Shown piece after piece: positions 15,538 through 23,470 of a DNA stretch of 64,000 nucleotides. The stretch is from Amycolatopsis pretoriensis (GTDB taxonomy: Bacteria > Actinomycetota > Actinomycetes > Mycobacteriales > Pseudonocardiaceae). The notes below the pieces were generated by a model. It saw only the letters and a program-made list of their open reading frames with translations. It was not told where the DNA came from and made no database searches. The stretch lies in the NCBI RefSeq assembly GCF_900107925.1, contig NZ_FNUJ01000007.1:679602-743601 (forward strand), given 5' to 3'. Each line of letters begins with the position of its first letter. Position 1 is the first letter of the stretch. Made by a program: the position numbers and the translations under genes.

Positions 15538-17493
15538 GTGGCTGACCCGACCACCTACCGACCCGCTCCGGGAAGCATCCCGGAGGCCCCTGGCGTGTAC
15601 AAGTTCCGCGACGCGACCAAGCGGGTCATCTACGTCGGCAAGGCGAAAAGCCTGCGCAGCAGGCTGAACTCCTACTTCGCCGACCTCTCCGGCCTGCACC
15701 CGCGCACCCGCCAGATGGTGACGACGGCGGCCAGCGTCGAGTGGACCGTCGTCACCACCGAGGTCGAAGCCCTCCAGCTCGAGTACAACTGGATCAAGGA
15801 GTTCGACCCGCGGTTCAACGTCCGCTACCGCGACGACAAGAGCTACCCGGTGCTCGCGGTGACGCTGAACGAGGAGTTCCCGCGGCTGCACGTCTACCGC
15901 GGCGCGCGCAAGAAGGGCGTCCGGTACTTCGGGCCGTACGCGCACGCGTGGGCCATCCGCGAGACGCTCGACCTGCTGCTGCGCGTCTTCCCGGCCCGCA
16001 CCTGCTCGGCCGGGGTGTTCCGGCGCCACGGCCAGATCGGCCGGCCCTGCCTGCTCGGCTACATCGACAAGTGCTCGGCGCCGTGCGTCGGCCGGGTCTC
16101 CGCCGGCGAGCACCGGGACATCGTCGAGGACTTCTGCGACTTCCTCGCCGGCAAGACCGACGTCATGATCAAGCGCCTGGAAGCGGAGATGGCTGCGGCC
16201 TCCGAAGAGCTCGAGTTCGAGCGCGCGGCCCGGCTGCGCGACGACCTCGGCGCCCTGCGCCGCGCCATGGAGAAGCAGGCCGTGGTGCTCGGCGACGGCA
16301 CGGACGCCGACGTCGTGGCGTTCGCCCACGACGACCTCGAAGCCGCCGTCCAGGTCTTCCACGTGCGCGGCGGCCGGGTCCGCGGCCAGCGCGGCTGGGT
16401 GATCGACAAGGCCGAGGAGATGGACGTCCCGGCGCTGGTCGACCACTTCCTGACCCAGTTCTACGGCGACGAGGCCGAGCTCGACGCCCGCGACGACGTC
16501 GACGCCGGGCCGGTCGTCCCGCGCGAGGTGCTGGTGCCGGAGCTGCCCGCCGACGCCGACGCGGTCGCGGAGTGGCTGAGCGGCCTGCGCGGCTCGCGGG
16601 TCCAGCTGCGGGTGCCGCAGCGCGGCGACAAGAAGGCCCTCGCGGAGACGGTCGAGCGCAACGCGGGAGAGGCGTTCACCCAGCACAAGCTGCGCCGCGC
16701 CGGCGACCTCACGGCCCGTTCGGCGGCGCTCACCGAGCTGCAGGAGTTCCTGGCCCTCGACACCGCGCCCCTGCGCATCGAGTGCATCGACATCAGCCAC
16801 ATCCAGGGCAGCGACGTCGTGGCGTCGCTCGTCGTGTTCGAGGACGGCCTCGCGCGCAAGTCCGAGTACCGCCGCTTCGCGCTGCGCGAGGCGGCCGAAG
16901 AGGGCGATGTGGCCTCGATCGCCGAGGTCGTGCGCCGGCGCTTCTACCGCTACCTGAAGGAAACGGCGGAGGACACGAGCAAGCCCGGCCTCGACCCGGA
17001 GACCGGCCGGCCGAAGAAGTTCGCCTACCCGCCGAACCTCCTGGTCGTCGACGGCGCGGGCCCGCAGGCCACGGCGGCCGCGGACGTGCTGGCCGAGCTC
17101 GGCATCACCGACATCTCCGTGATCGGCCTGGCGAAGCGGCTGGAAGAGGTGTGGCTGCCCGCCGACCCCGACCCGGTGATCCTGCCGCGGACGTCGGAGG
17201 GGCTGTACCTGCTGCAGCGGCTGCGTGACGAAGCCCACCGCTTCGCCATCACCTACCACCGCGAGAAGCGCTCCAAGCGGCTGCAGACGTCCGAATTGGA
17301 CAGTGTGCCCGGGCTGGGGCAGGCTCGCCGCACCGCGCTGATCAAGCACTTCGGCTCGGTGAAGAAGCTCAAGCAGGCCAGGGTCGAGGAGATCGAGGCG
17401 GTGCCCGGCTTCGGCAGGCGCACCGCGGAGGCCGTGGTCGCCGCGCTGGCCGGGGAGTCCGGTGCGGGCAACGGCACACAAGCAGGGGAGTAG
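15538..17493 (+). CDS. uvrC: UvrABC excinuclease subunit C
   Basis: 651 residues. Makes both incisions in nucleotide excision repair. Domains in order: GIY-YIG nuclease (about 15-95, APGVYKF ... VIYVGKAKSLRSRL), a cysteine-bearing region, UVR motif binding UvrB (about 205-240), RNase H-like second nuclease (about 380-545, IECIDISHIQG, VVDGAGPQ), and paired helix-hairpin-helix DNA-binding motifs (SVPGLGQARRTALIKHFGSV). Heads the conserved uvrC-rapZ-yvcK-whiA run. Confidence 0.97.
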   Translation: MADPTTYRPAPGSIPEAPGVYKFRDATKRVIYVGKAKSLRSRLNSYFADLSGLHPRTRQMVTTAASVEWTVVTTEVEALQLEYNWIKEFDPRFNVRYRDDKSYPVLAVTLNEEFPRLHVYRGARKKGVRYFGPYAHAWAIRETLDLLLRVFPARTCSAGVFRRHGQIGRPCLLGYIDKCSAPCVGRVSAGEHRDIVEDFCDFLAGKTDVMIKRLEAEMAAASEELEFERAARLRDDLGALRRAMEKQAVVLGDGTDADVVAFAHDDLEAAVQVFHVRGGRVRGQRGWVIDKAEEMDVPALVDHFLTQFYGDEAELDARDDVDAGPVVPREVLVPELPADADAVAEWLSGLRGSRVQLRVPQRGDKKALAETVERNAGEAFTQHKLRRAGDLTARSAALTELQEFLALDTAPLRIECIDISHIQGSDVVASLVVFEDGLARKSEYRRFALREAAEEGDVASIAEVVRRRFYRYLKETAEDTSKPGLDPETGRPKKFAYPPNLLVVDGAGPQATAAADVLAELGITDISVIGLAKRLEEVWLPADPDPVILPRTSEGLYLLQRLRDEAHRFAITYHREKRSKRLQTSELDSVPGLGQARRTALIKHFGSVKKLKQARVEEIEAVPGFGRRTAEAVVAALAGESGAGNGTQAGE

Positions 17494-17502
17494 GGAAAGA
17501 CA

Positions 17503-18393
17503 GTGAGTGCGCAAGAGGAGATCCGCGGGTCCGGCATGGAGGTCGCGGTCGTGTCCGGGCTGTCCGGGGCGGGCCGCAGCACGGCGGCCAAGTGCCTGGA
17601 GGACCTGGGCTGGTTCGTCGTCGACAACCTGCCCCCGGAGCTGATCGCGACGATGGTCGAGCTGGGCGCGCAGGCGCGTGGCGCGATCACGAAGGTGGCG
17701 GTGGTGATGGACGTGCGTTCGCGCGCGTTCACCGACGACCTCGCCTCGGTCATCAAGGACCTCGACGCGCGGGGCTACAAGCCGCGCGTGCTGTTCCTGG
17801 AAGCGACCGACGCCGTGCTGGTGCGGCGCTTCGAGGCCGTCCGGCGCGGCCACCCGATGCAGGGTGACGGCCGGCTCGCCGACGGCATCACCGCGGAGCG
17901 GACGCTGCTGGAGCCGCTGCGCGAAGAGGCCGACCTGGTGCTCGACACGTCGTCGCTGTCGGTGCACGACCTGCGCGCCAAGATCGAGGACGCGTTCGGC
18001 TCCGAGGCGAGCACCCAGACCCGGGTCACCGTGCTGTCCTTCGGCTACAAGTACGGCCTGCCGATGGACGCCGACCTGGTGATGGACGTCCGGTTCCTGC
18101 CGAACCCGTTCTGGATCCCGGAGCTGCGCGAACACACGGGCCTCGACGGCGAGGTCCGCAACTACGTCCTCTCGCAGGAGGGCGCGGAGGAGTTCCTGGA
18201 CCGCTACCACCAGCTGCTGCGGCTGATCGGCGCCGGCTACAAGCGCGAGGGCAAGCGGTACCTGACGCTCGCCGTCGGCTGCACCGGCGGCAAGCACCGC
18301 AGCGTGGCGCTGTCCGTGGAACTCGCCCAGCGTCTGTCCAAAGAGGACGGTATGGCCGTGAAGGTGGTGCACCGCGACCTTGGTCGTGAATAA
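17503..18393 (+). CDS. rapZ: RapZ-family nucleotide-binding protein
   Basis: 296 residues with GTG start nine bases after uvrC. Walker A is GLSGAGRSTA; the C-terminal domain holds GCTGGKHRSVAL, which in E. coli RapZ binds glucosamine 6-phosphate. In E. coli RapZ is an RNase adaptor for GlmS control; actinobacteria lack that sRNA system, so a role in amino-sugar or cell-wall sensing is inferred only. Confidence 0.93.
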   Translation: MSAQEEIRGSGMEVAVVSGLSGAGRSTAAKCLEDLGWFVVDNLPPELIATMVELGAQARGAITKVAVVMDVRSRAFTDDLASVIKDLDARGYKPRVLFLEATDAVLVRRFEAVRRGHPMQGDGRLADGITAERTLLEPLREEADLVLDTSSLSVHDLRAKIEDAFGSEASTQTRVTVLSFGYKYGLPMDADLVMDVRFLPNPFWIPELREHTGLDGEVRNYVLSQEGAEEFLDRYHQLLRLIGAGYKREGKRYLTLAVGCTGGKHRSVALSVELAQRLSKEDGMAVKVVHRDLGRE

Positions 18394-19381
18394 CGTGCGC
18401 GCGGTCGCCCTCGGGGGCGGCCACGGGCTGCACGCCACGTTGTCCGCGGTGCGGCGGGTGACCCCCGACGTCACCGCGATCGTGACCGTGGCCGACGACG
18501 GCGGATCGTCCGGCCGGCTGCGGCGCGAACTCGGGCTGCTGCCGCCGGGCGACCTGCGGCAGGCCTTCGCCGCGTTCGCCGCCGAAGACGGCGGCACGCT
18601 GTGGGCCGAGGTGTTCCAGCACCGCTTCGGCGGCGACGGCGCCCTGGCCGGCCACGCGGTGGGGAACCTGCTGCTGGCCGGGCTCTTCGAGGTGCTCGGC
18701 GACCCGGTCGCCGCGCTCGACGAGGCGTGCCGGCTGATCGGCGTCTCGGGCCGCGTGCTGCCGATGTCGCCGGAGCCCCTCGAAATCGAGGGGCAGGTCA
18801 GCGGCCTGGACAGCGAGAACCCGGCGGCGCTGCGCACGATCCGCGGGCAGGTCGCGGTGGCGTCGACGCCCGGGCAGGTGCAGCGCGTGAGCCTGCGCGC
18901 GCCGGGCGGTTCGGGGCGCCCGCCGCTGGCGTGCGAGGAAGCCGTCGAAGCGGTGCTGAACGCCGACGTCGTCTTCCTCGGCCCGGGCTCCTGGTTCACC
19001 AGCGTGCTACCTCATTTGCTGGTGCCGGGCCTGCACGACGCGCTCGTGCGGACCGCCGCGACGAAGGTGCTCGTGCTCAACCTTGTCCCCCAGCCGGGGG
19101 AAACCGCCGGGTTCTCGCCGGAGCGGCACCTCGACGTACTCTTCGAGCACGCGCCCGATCTGCGGGTCGACGCGGTGATCGCGGACCGCGATTCCGTCCC
19201 CGACCCGGCGAATCTCCGGCGCGCGGCCGAACGGCTCGGCGGGCGCGCGCACCTGGGGGCGGTGGGCGACCCGGAAGTGGCGGGACGGCATGATCCTGAT
19301 GCGCTCGCGTTGTGCATGCGGGAGGCTCTCGGTCTCGGCGGGGAGCACGGGGGAGGAGCGAAAGGCAGGGAGGGGCAGTAA
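18386..19381 (+). CDS. yvcK: YvcK/CofD-like gluconeogenesis factor
   Basis: 331 residues from GTG 18386, overlapping the rapZ end; TTG 18380 and GTG 18395 are alternatives. The Rossmann start VRAVALGGGHGLHATL and the TVADDGGSSGRLRRE loop are family signatures (M. tuberculosis CuvA/Rv1422 binds UDP-sugars and supports cell-wall growth). The stop shares a base with the whiA ATG (TAATG). Confidence 0.92.
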   Translation: MNNVRAVALGGGHGLHATLSAVRRVTPDVTAIVTVADDGGSSGRLRRELGLLPPGDLRQAFAAFAAEDGGTLWAEVFQHRFGGDGALAGHAVGNLLLAGLFEVLGDPVAALDEACRLIGVSGRVLPMSPEPLEIEGQVSGLDSENPAALRTIRGQVAVASTPGQVQRVSLRAPGGSGRPPLACEEAVEAVLNADVVFLGPGSWFTSVLPHLLVPGLHDALVRTAATKVLVLNLVPQPGETAGFSPERHLDVLFEHAPDLRVDAVIADRDSVPDPANLRRAAERLGGRAHLGAVGDPEVAGRHDPDALALCMREALGLGGEHGGGAKGREGQ

Positions 19382-20373
19382 TGGCGATGACCGCCGCGGT
19401 GAAGGACGAGCTGAGCCGGCTGGAGATCACGAAGATCGGGCCGCGCCGGGCGGAGGTCGCGTCACTGCTCCGCTTCGCCGGCGGGCTGCACATCGTGGCC
19501 GGCCGGGTGGTCGTGGAGGCGGAGCTGGACACGGGCTCGGTCGCGCGACGGCTGCGCAAGGAGATCCACGAGCTGTACGGCCACCATTCGGACGTCCACG
19601 TCATCACCGCCAGCGGCGGGCTGCGCAAGGGCACGCGGTACGTCGTGCGCGTGGTCAAGGACGGTGAGGGCCTGGCCCGCCAGACCGGGCTGATCGACCA
19701 GCGCGGCCGCCCGGTGCGCGGGCTGCCCGCGGCCGTGGTGTCCGGGGGCGTGGCGGACGCGGAAGCGGCGTGGCGGGGCGCGTTCCTCGCGCACGGTTCC
19801 CTGACGGAACCGGGCCGGTCGTCGTCGCTCGAGGTGACGTGCCCGGGCCCGGAGGCGGCGCTGGCGCTGGTGGGCGCGGCGCGCCGGATGGGCATCCAGG
19901 CGAAGTCGCGCGAGGTGCGCGGAGCCGACCGGGTGGTGGTCCGCGACGGCGACGCGATCGGCGCGCTGCTGACCCGCCTGGGCGCGCACACGAGCGTGCT
20001 GCAGTGGGAAGAACGCCGGATGCGCCGCGAGGTCCGCGCGACGGCCAACCGCCTGGCGAACTTCGACGACGCGAACCTGCGCCGCTCGGCCCGCGCGGCG
20101 GTCGCGGCGGCGGCCCGGGTGGAGCGTGCCTTGGAGATCCTCGGCGACACGGCTCCCGACCACCTGCTGGCGGCGGGCAAGCTGCGGCTGTCCAACCGGC
20201 AGGCGTCGCTGGAGGAGCTGGGTCAGCTGTCGGACCCGCAGATGACGAAGGACGCGGTGGCGGGCCGCATCCGCCGCCTGCTGGCGATGGCGGACAAGCG
20301 GGCGAAGGACCTGAACATCCCGGACACCGAATCCGCGGTCACGCCCGAGATGCTGGAAGAAGAAGACGCCTGA
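19381..20373 (+). CDS. whiA: Sporulation/cell-division regulator WhiA
   Basis: 330 residues, beginning MAMTAAVKDELSRLEI as in other actinobacteria. The N-terminal two-thirds is a LAGLIDADG homing-endonuclease-like fold that has lost nuclease residues; the C-terminal helix-turn-helix region (LGQLSDPQMTKDAVAGRIRR) binds DNA. In Streptomyces WhiA works with WhiB to turn on sporulation septation genes. Its last 35 bases overlap the opposing phosphoribosyltransferase-like gene. Confidence 0.96.
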   Translation: MAMTAAVKDELSRLEITKIGPRRAEVASLLRFAGGLHIVAGRVVVEAELDTGSVARRLRKEIHELYGHHSDVHVITASGGLRKGTRYVVRVVKDGEGLARQTGLIDQRGRPVRGLPAAVVSGGVADAEAAWRGAFLAHGSLTEPGRSSSLEVTCPGPEAALALVGAARRMGIQAKSREVRGADRVVVRDGDAIGALLTRLGAHTSVLQWEERRMRREVRATANRLANFDDANLRRSARAAVAAAARVERALEILGDTAPDHLLAAGKLRLSNRQASLEELGQLSDPQMTKDAVAGRIRRLLAMADKRAKDLNIPDTESAVTPEMLEEEDA

Positions 20374-21196
20374 CGAGGTCCCGCAGCCACGGCTCGGCGA
20401 TCGCGGGCTGCTGTTCGAGGACCCGGGCCAGCCGTTCCCGCACCGCCGCGGTGCGCCCGGCGTCGACGATCGCGACCGCTTCGGCCAGCGCCCGGCGGGT
20501 GCGGTGGTCGCGGGCCGGTTCGCGGACGTCCGGCGCGGCCCACAGCTCCCGGCCGAACGAGTGCGTCAGCTTCTGCTGGTGGTCGGCGAGGTAGCTGAAC
20601 AACGCGGACTCGACGGAGACGTTCCGGATCGTCAGCTCGCGCGCCCAGTCCACGTGCTGGTGCCAGCGGTGGGTGTTCGGGCTGGTGTGCGTGCGCCGCG
20701 TCAGGCCGACGATCCGGATCCGGCGGAGGACGGCCGGCCAGTCCGCGCGGTCGTCCTCGGCCCAGTCCCGCAGGATGTCCAGCAGCTGCTTCAGCGTCCG
20801 GCCGGTCGACACGACGTCGGCGAAGACGATCGGCCGGGCTCCCCGGGCGAGGAGAGCCGGACTCAGCCCGTGCGCGGCCAGGTTGGCGCGCAGCTGCGCC
20901 ACTTCGGCCGGGTGGAGGCGGCCGAAGAACCAGCTGTCGATCGACGCCGTGGACAGCGGCAGCAGGTGCAGCCGGTCCGGATCCGGCAACGCCCCGCCGA
21001 GCAGGTCGAACACCGAGTCCCCGGACCGGCCGACGAAGTACAGCTCGCCGTCTTCGGACCGCGCGAGCACCTTGGCCGCGCACTCGACGAGGTCGTCGAG
21101 GAACCACAGGTCCGGTTCGGGCAGGCCGTCCAGGAGCGAGCCGAGGTGGTCGGGCCGCGCGAGGTCCCAGCGGAACGGCCGGTTCGGCTCGATCAC
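20339..21196 (-). CDS. Phosphoribosyltransferase-like protein
   Basis: 285 residues from GTG 21196, which overlaps the preceding small gene (GTGA). The segment PIVFADVVSTGRTLKQLLDIL matches the PRPP-binding loop of type I phosphoribosyltransferases (acidic pair replaced by A-D, then TGRT). Flanking regions are unlike nucleotide salvage enzymes, so the substrate is unknown. The 3' end runs 35 bases into whiA on the other strand. Confidence 0.6.
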   Translation of the reverse strand: MIEPNRPFRWDLARPDHLGSLLDGLPEPDLWFLDDLVECAAKVLARSEDGELYFVGRSGDSVFDLLGGALPDPDRLHLLPLSTASIDSWFFGRLHPAEVAQLRANLAAHGLSPALLARGARPIVFADVVSTGRTLKQLLDILRDWAEDDRADWPAVLRRIRIVGLTRRTHTSPNTHRWHQHVDWARELTIRNVSVESALFSYLADHQQKLTHSFGRELWAAPDVREPARDHRTRRALAEAVAIVDAGRTAAVRERLARVLEQQPAIAEPWLRDLVRRLLLPASRA

Positions 21197-21441
21197 ACCG
21201 GCATCGCGCCTTCGAGCCCGGCCATCAGCTCGGCGAGCCGGTAACGCGAGCCCGCCCCGGCTCGCCAGGACGGCCGCGGTCGCCACGAATCCCTCCAGGA
21301 GCGCCCGCTGGATCGGGTCACCCCGGTCCCCGACGGCCCGGCCGGCGGGACGAATGCCTCGGCGAGGCGCGTGAAGACCGTGCCGGGCCCGTGGGACGGG
21401 TTCCACACGTCCTGGCCGTCGATGCTGGAGTACTGGCTCAT
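21193..21441 (-). pseudogene. Small gene with two compensating frame changes
   Basis: About 82 residues from ATG 21441. It starts in one frame (MSQYSSIDGQDVWNPSHGPG to the FVPPA region). The sensible protein then continues in a second frame (GDPIQRALLEGFVATAAVLA), and the original frame resumes (YRLAELMAGLEGAMPV, stop). Read in a single frame the middle third is Arg/Trp/Ser-rich and implausible. Either two indels have occurred or the assembly has two errors. It is coupled by a four-base overlap to the phosphoribosyltransferase-like gene. No family recognised. Confidence 0.55.
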
Positions 21442-21600
21442 CGGCCGCGAGCCTAGGCCGTGCGGCCGCGCCGGGCAGCCGGTTTTCGGCCCGCCGCGTT
21501 AACCGGGCACGCCACTTCGTAACACCGCGGTAGCACCCGGGCGCCGTCGGCGAAACGCGGCACCCCGAACCTCGGAGGCGACCCGAGGGAAGGGGAAAGC

Positions 21601-22581
21601 ATGCGCAACCCGCACGTGACGCCGGAGGTCGGCACCTGGCTCACCCGGCGCAGCAGCAAGACCGCGGACTGGACCGTCGACGACCTCGTCGCCGCCAAGC
21701 GGGGGACCACCGTCTCCGTCGTCATCCCGGCCCGGGACGAGGAGGCCACCGTCGGCGCGATCGTCGCCGCCATCCGGGACGAGCTGCGGGGCCGGCTCGT
21801 CGACGAAATCCTCGTCGTCGACAGCCACTCCACCGACGCCACCGCCGAAGCCGCCGCCGCGGCCGGGGCCCGGGTCGTCGCGCAGGACGCCGTCTTCCCC
21901 GGCCTCCCGGCGTACCGGGGCAAGGGCGAAGCGCTCTGGAAGGGCGTGGCCGCGACGACCGGCGACATCGTCGTCTTCGTGGACGGCGACCTCCACGACT
22001 TCACCACGGACTACGTGACCGGGCTGCTCGGCCCGCTGCTCACCGACCCGTCCGTCGCCTACGTCAAGGGCTTCTACCACCGCCCGCTCGGCGCCGAGGC
22101 GGACGGCGGCGGCCGCGTCACCGAGCTCGTCGCCCGGCCGCTGCTCAACATGTTCTGGCCGGAGCTGGCCGGGTTCGTGCAGCCCCTCGCCGGCGAGTAC
22201 GCGGGCCGGCGCGAAGTGCTGGAGAGCATCCCGTTCGTCGTCAACTACGGCGTGGAGATCGGCCACCTCATCGACCTGCTGGAGCTGCGCGGCCTCGACG
22301 CGCTCGCCCAGGTCGACCTCGGCCACCGCGCCCACCGGCACCAGAGCACGCAGGCGCTGGGCCGGATGTCCGGGCAGATCATGCAGACGCTCTTCGACCG
22401 CCTGGAGCACTACGGCCGCCTGGTCACCGCGATCCCACCGGCGACGCTGCTCGCGCAGTTCCGGCGCGGGACGTCGGACAGCGGCGTCGAGCGCGAGCTG
22501 GTGCTGACCGACCTGACGTCCCCGCGGCACCCGCCGCTGGCGAGCCTGCGCCCGGGGAACGTGCTGCGGGACACGGCCTGA
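21601..22581 (+). CDS. gpgS: Glucosyl-3-phosphoglycerate synthase
   Basis: 326 residues. A retaining GT-A (GT81) enzyme joining UDP-glucose and 3-phosphoglycerate, the first step of methylglucose lipopolysaccharide or glucosylglycerate synthesis. VVIPARDEEATVG starts the fold; VVDSHSTD and the metal site VFVDGDLHDF are visible, and the YHRP and GYGVEIG-like (NYGVEIGHLIDL) acceptor segments agree with mycobacterial GpgS (Rv1208). The ATG follows GAAGGGGAAAGC. Its stop is only four bases from the opposing arsR stop. Confidence 0.9.
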   Translation: MRNPHVTPEVGTWLTRRSSKTADWTVDDLVAAKRGTTVSVVIPARDEEATVGAIVAAIRDELRGRLVDEILVVDSHSTDATAEAAAAAGARVVAQDAVFPGLPAYRGKGEALWKGVAATTGDIVVFVDGDLHDFTTDYVTGLLGPLLTDPSVAYVKGFYHRPLGAEADGGGRVTELVARPLLNMFWPELAGFVQPLAGEYAGRREVLESIPFVVNYGVEIGHLIDLLELRGLDALAQVDLGHRAHRHQSTQALGRMSGQIMQTLFDRLEHYGRLVTAIPPATLLAQFRRGTSDSGVERELVLTDLTSPRHPPLASLRPGNVLRDTA

Positions 22582-22585
22582 CGAG

Positions 22586-22936
22586 TTACGCCAGGCCCGC
22601 CGGAACCGCGCCGAGTTCCCGTTCGAACGCCTCGATGAACGAGGCGATGCGTTCTTCGTCACGCCGGTAGTGGGTCCACTTCCCGACGCGCGTCGACCGC
22701 ACCAGCCCCGCGCGCTCCAGCACCGCCAGGTAGGCGGACACGGTGGACTGCGCGAGCCCGGCCTTGGCCTGGATGTGGCTGACGCAGACGCCGACCTCGC
22801 GCGGGTCGGTGACGGCGGGGTCCACGGGGAAGTGTTCTTCCGGTTCGCGCAGCCACTGGAGCACCTCGAACCGCACCGGGTTGGCGAGCGCTTTGAGGGG
22901 CTCGAGCAGAGCCGCGATGTCGCCGGTCACGGGCAT
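22586..22936 (-). CDS. ArsR-family winged-helix repressor
   Basis: 116 residues: LKALANPVRFEVLQWL start of the fold, recognition helix in AGLAQSTVSAYLAVLERAGLV, wing RVGKWTHYRRDE. A lone cysteine (GVCVSH) is present but no CxC metal site, so the signal may not be a metal. Proteins of this sort often regulate a divergent transporter or enzyme; here the divergent gene encodes a VOC-fold protein. A palindrome at 22971-22988 is its likely own operator. Confidence 0.85.
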   Translation of the reverse strand: MPVTGDIAALLEPLKALANPVRFEVLQWLREPEEHFPVDPAVTDPREVGVCVSHIQAKAGLAQSTVSAYLAVLERAGLVRSTRVGKWTHYRRDEERIASFIEAFERELGAVPAGLA

Positions 22937-22970
22937 GTCTTCGCCGGCCTTCCGCGCTGGTCAATGGCCA

Positions 22971-22988
22971 CATCGATGATATCCGATG
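22971..22988. promoter_or_regulatory. Candidate ArsR operator
   Basis: catcg-atgatatc-cgatg, arms of five with an AT-rich centre, 35 bases upstream of the arsR start. The ATCGAT/ATCCGAT pattern is typical of sites bound by ArsR/SmtB proteins. Confidence 0.45.
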
Positions 22989-23029
22989 CGACGGGCGGGT
23001 GCGACCTCCCGGCCGGGGGCGCACCCGCC

Positions 23030-23082
23030 TTGACTCGTGTCAGGATCCTGACATACAGTGTCCTGTGTCAGGAACCTGACAC
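23030..23082 (+). promoter_or_regulatory. VOC gene promoter with two matching operators
   Basis: TTGACT (23030-23035) and TACAGT (23054-23059) form a promoter with an 18-base spacer. TGTCAGGATCCTGACA (23038-23053), a perfect 16-base palindrome, fills that spacer exactly. GTGTCAGG-AA-CCTGACAC (23065-23082) repeats the same arms over the start region. Centres are 28 bases apart. This is the layout of tight repression by a dimeric regulator recognising TGTCAGG. Confidence 0.75.
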
Positions 23083-23101
23083 GTACGGAAGGACGATCGT
23101 C

Positions 23102-23470
23102 ATGCCCGTCACCGGCCCCGACTTCATCTCGCTCCAGGCGCGCGACCTCACGGCGTCGCAGGCGTTCTACGAGCGGTACCTCGGCCTCGTCCGCTCACCG
23201 GCCGGACCCCCGCACGCCGTCGTCTTCGAGACGAAGCCGATCGCGTTCGCCCTCCGCGACGTCGTCCCGGGCACCGACCTCGCCTCGGCTGCCCGGCCCG
23301 GTATCGGTGCCGCGATCTGGCTGCACGCCACCGACGTCCAGGCCATCCACGACACCCTGGCCGGCGACGGCCACGAGATCGTCGCGGCGCCGATCGACGG
23401 CCCGTTCGGCCGGACGTTCACCTTCGCCGACCCCGACGGCTACCACGTCACGCTCCACGACCGGGCCTGA
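23102..23470 (+). CDS. VOC-superfamily (glyoxalase/bleomycin resistance-like) protein
   Basis: 122 residues from the ATG after GGAAGGAC. Two beta-alpha-beta-beta-beta modules: FISLQARDLTASQAFYERYL and IWLHATDVQAIHDTLAGDG, ending FTFADPDGYHVTLHDRA. The family includes lyases, dioxygenases and drug-binding proteins; the typical C-terminal metal Glu is replaced in VTLHD. Strongly regulated by twin operators. Its last 23 bases overlap the opposing MFS gene. Confidence 0.82.
   Translation: MPVTGPDFISLQARDLTASQAFYERYLGLVRSPAGPPHAVVFETKPIAFALRDVVPGTDLASAARPGIGAAIWLHATDVQAIHDTLAGDGHEIVAAPIDGPFGRTFTFADPDGYHVTLHDRA

Noticed and set aside
15370..18999. 1209-codon antisense frame opposite uvrC, rapZ and yvcK
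   Set aside because: Mirror frame of three strongly conserved genes. No domain and no start signal; it persists only because stop codons are rare in GC-rich DNA.
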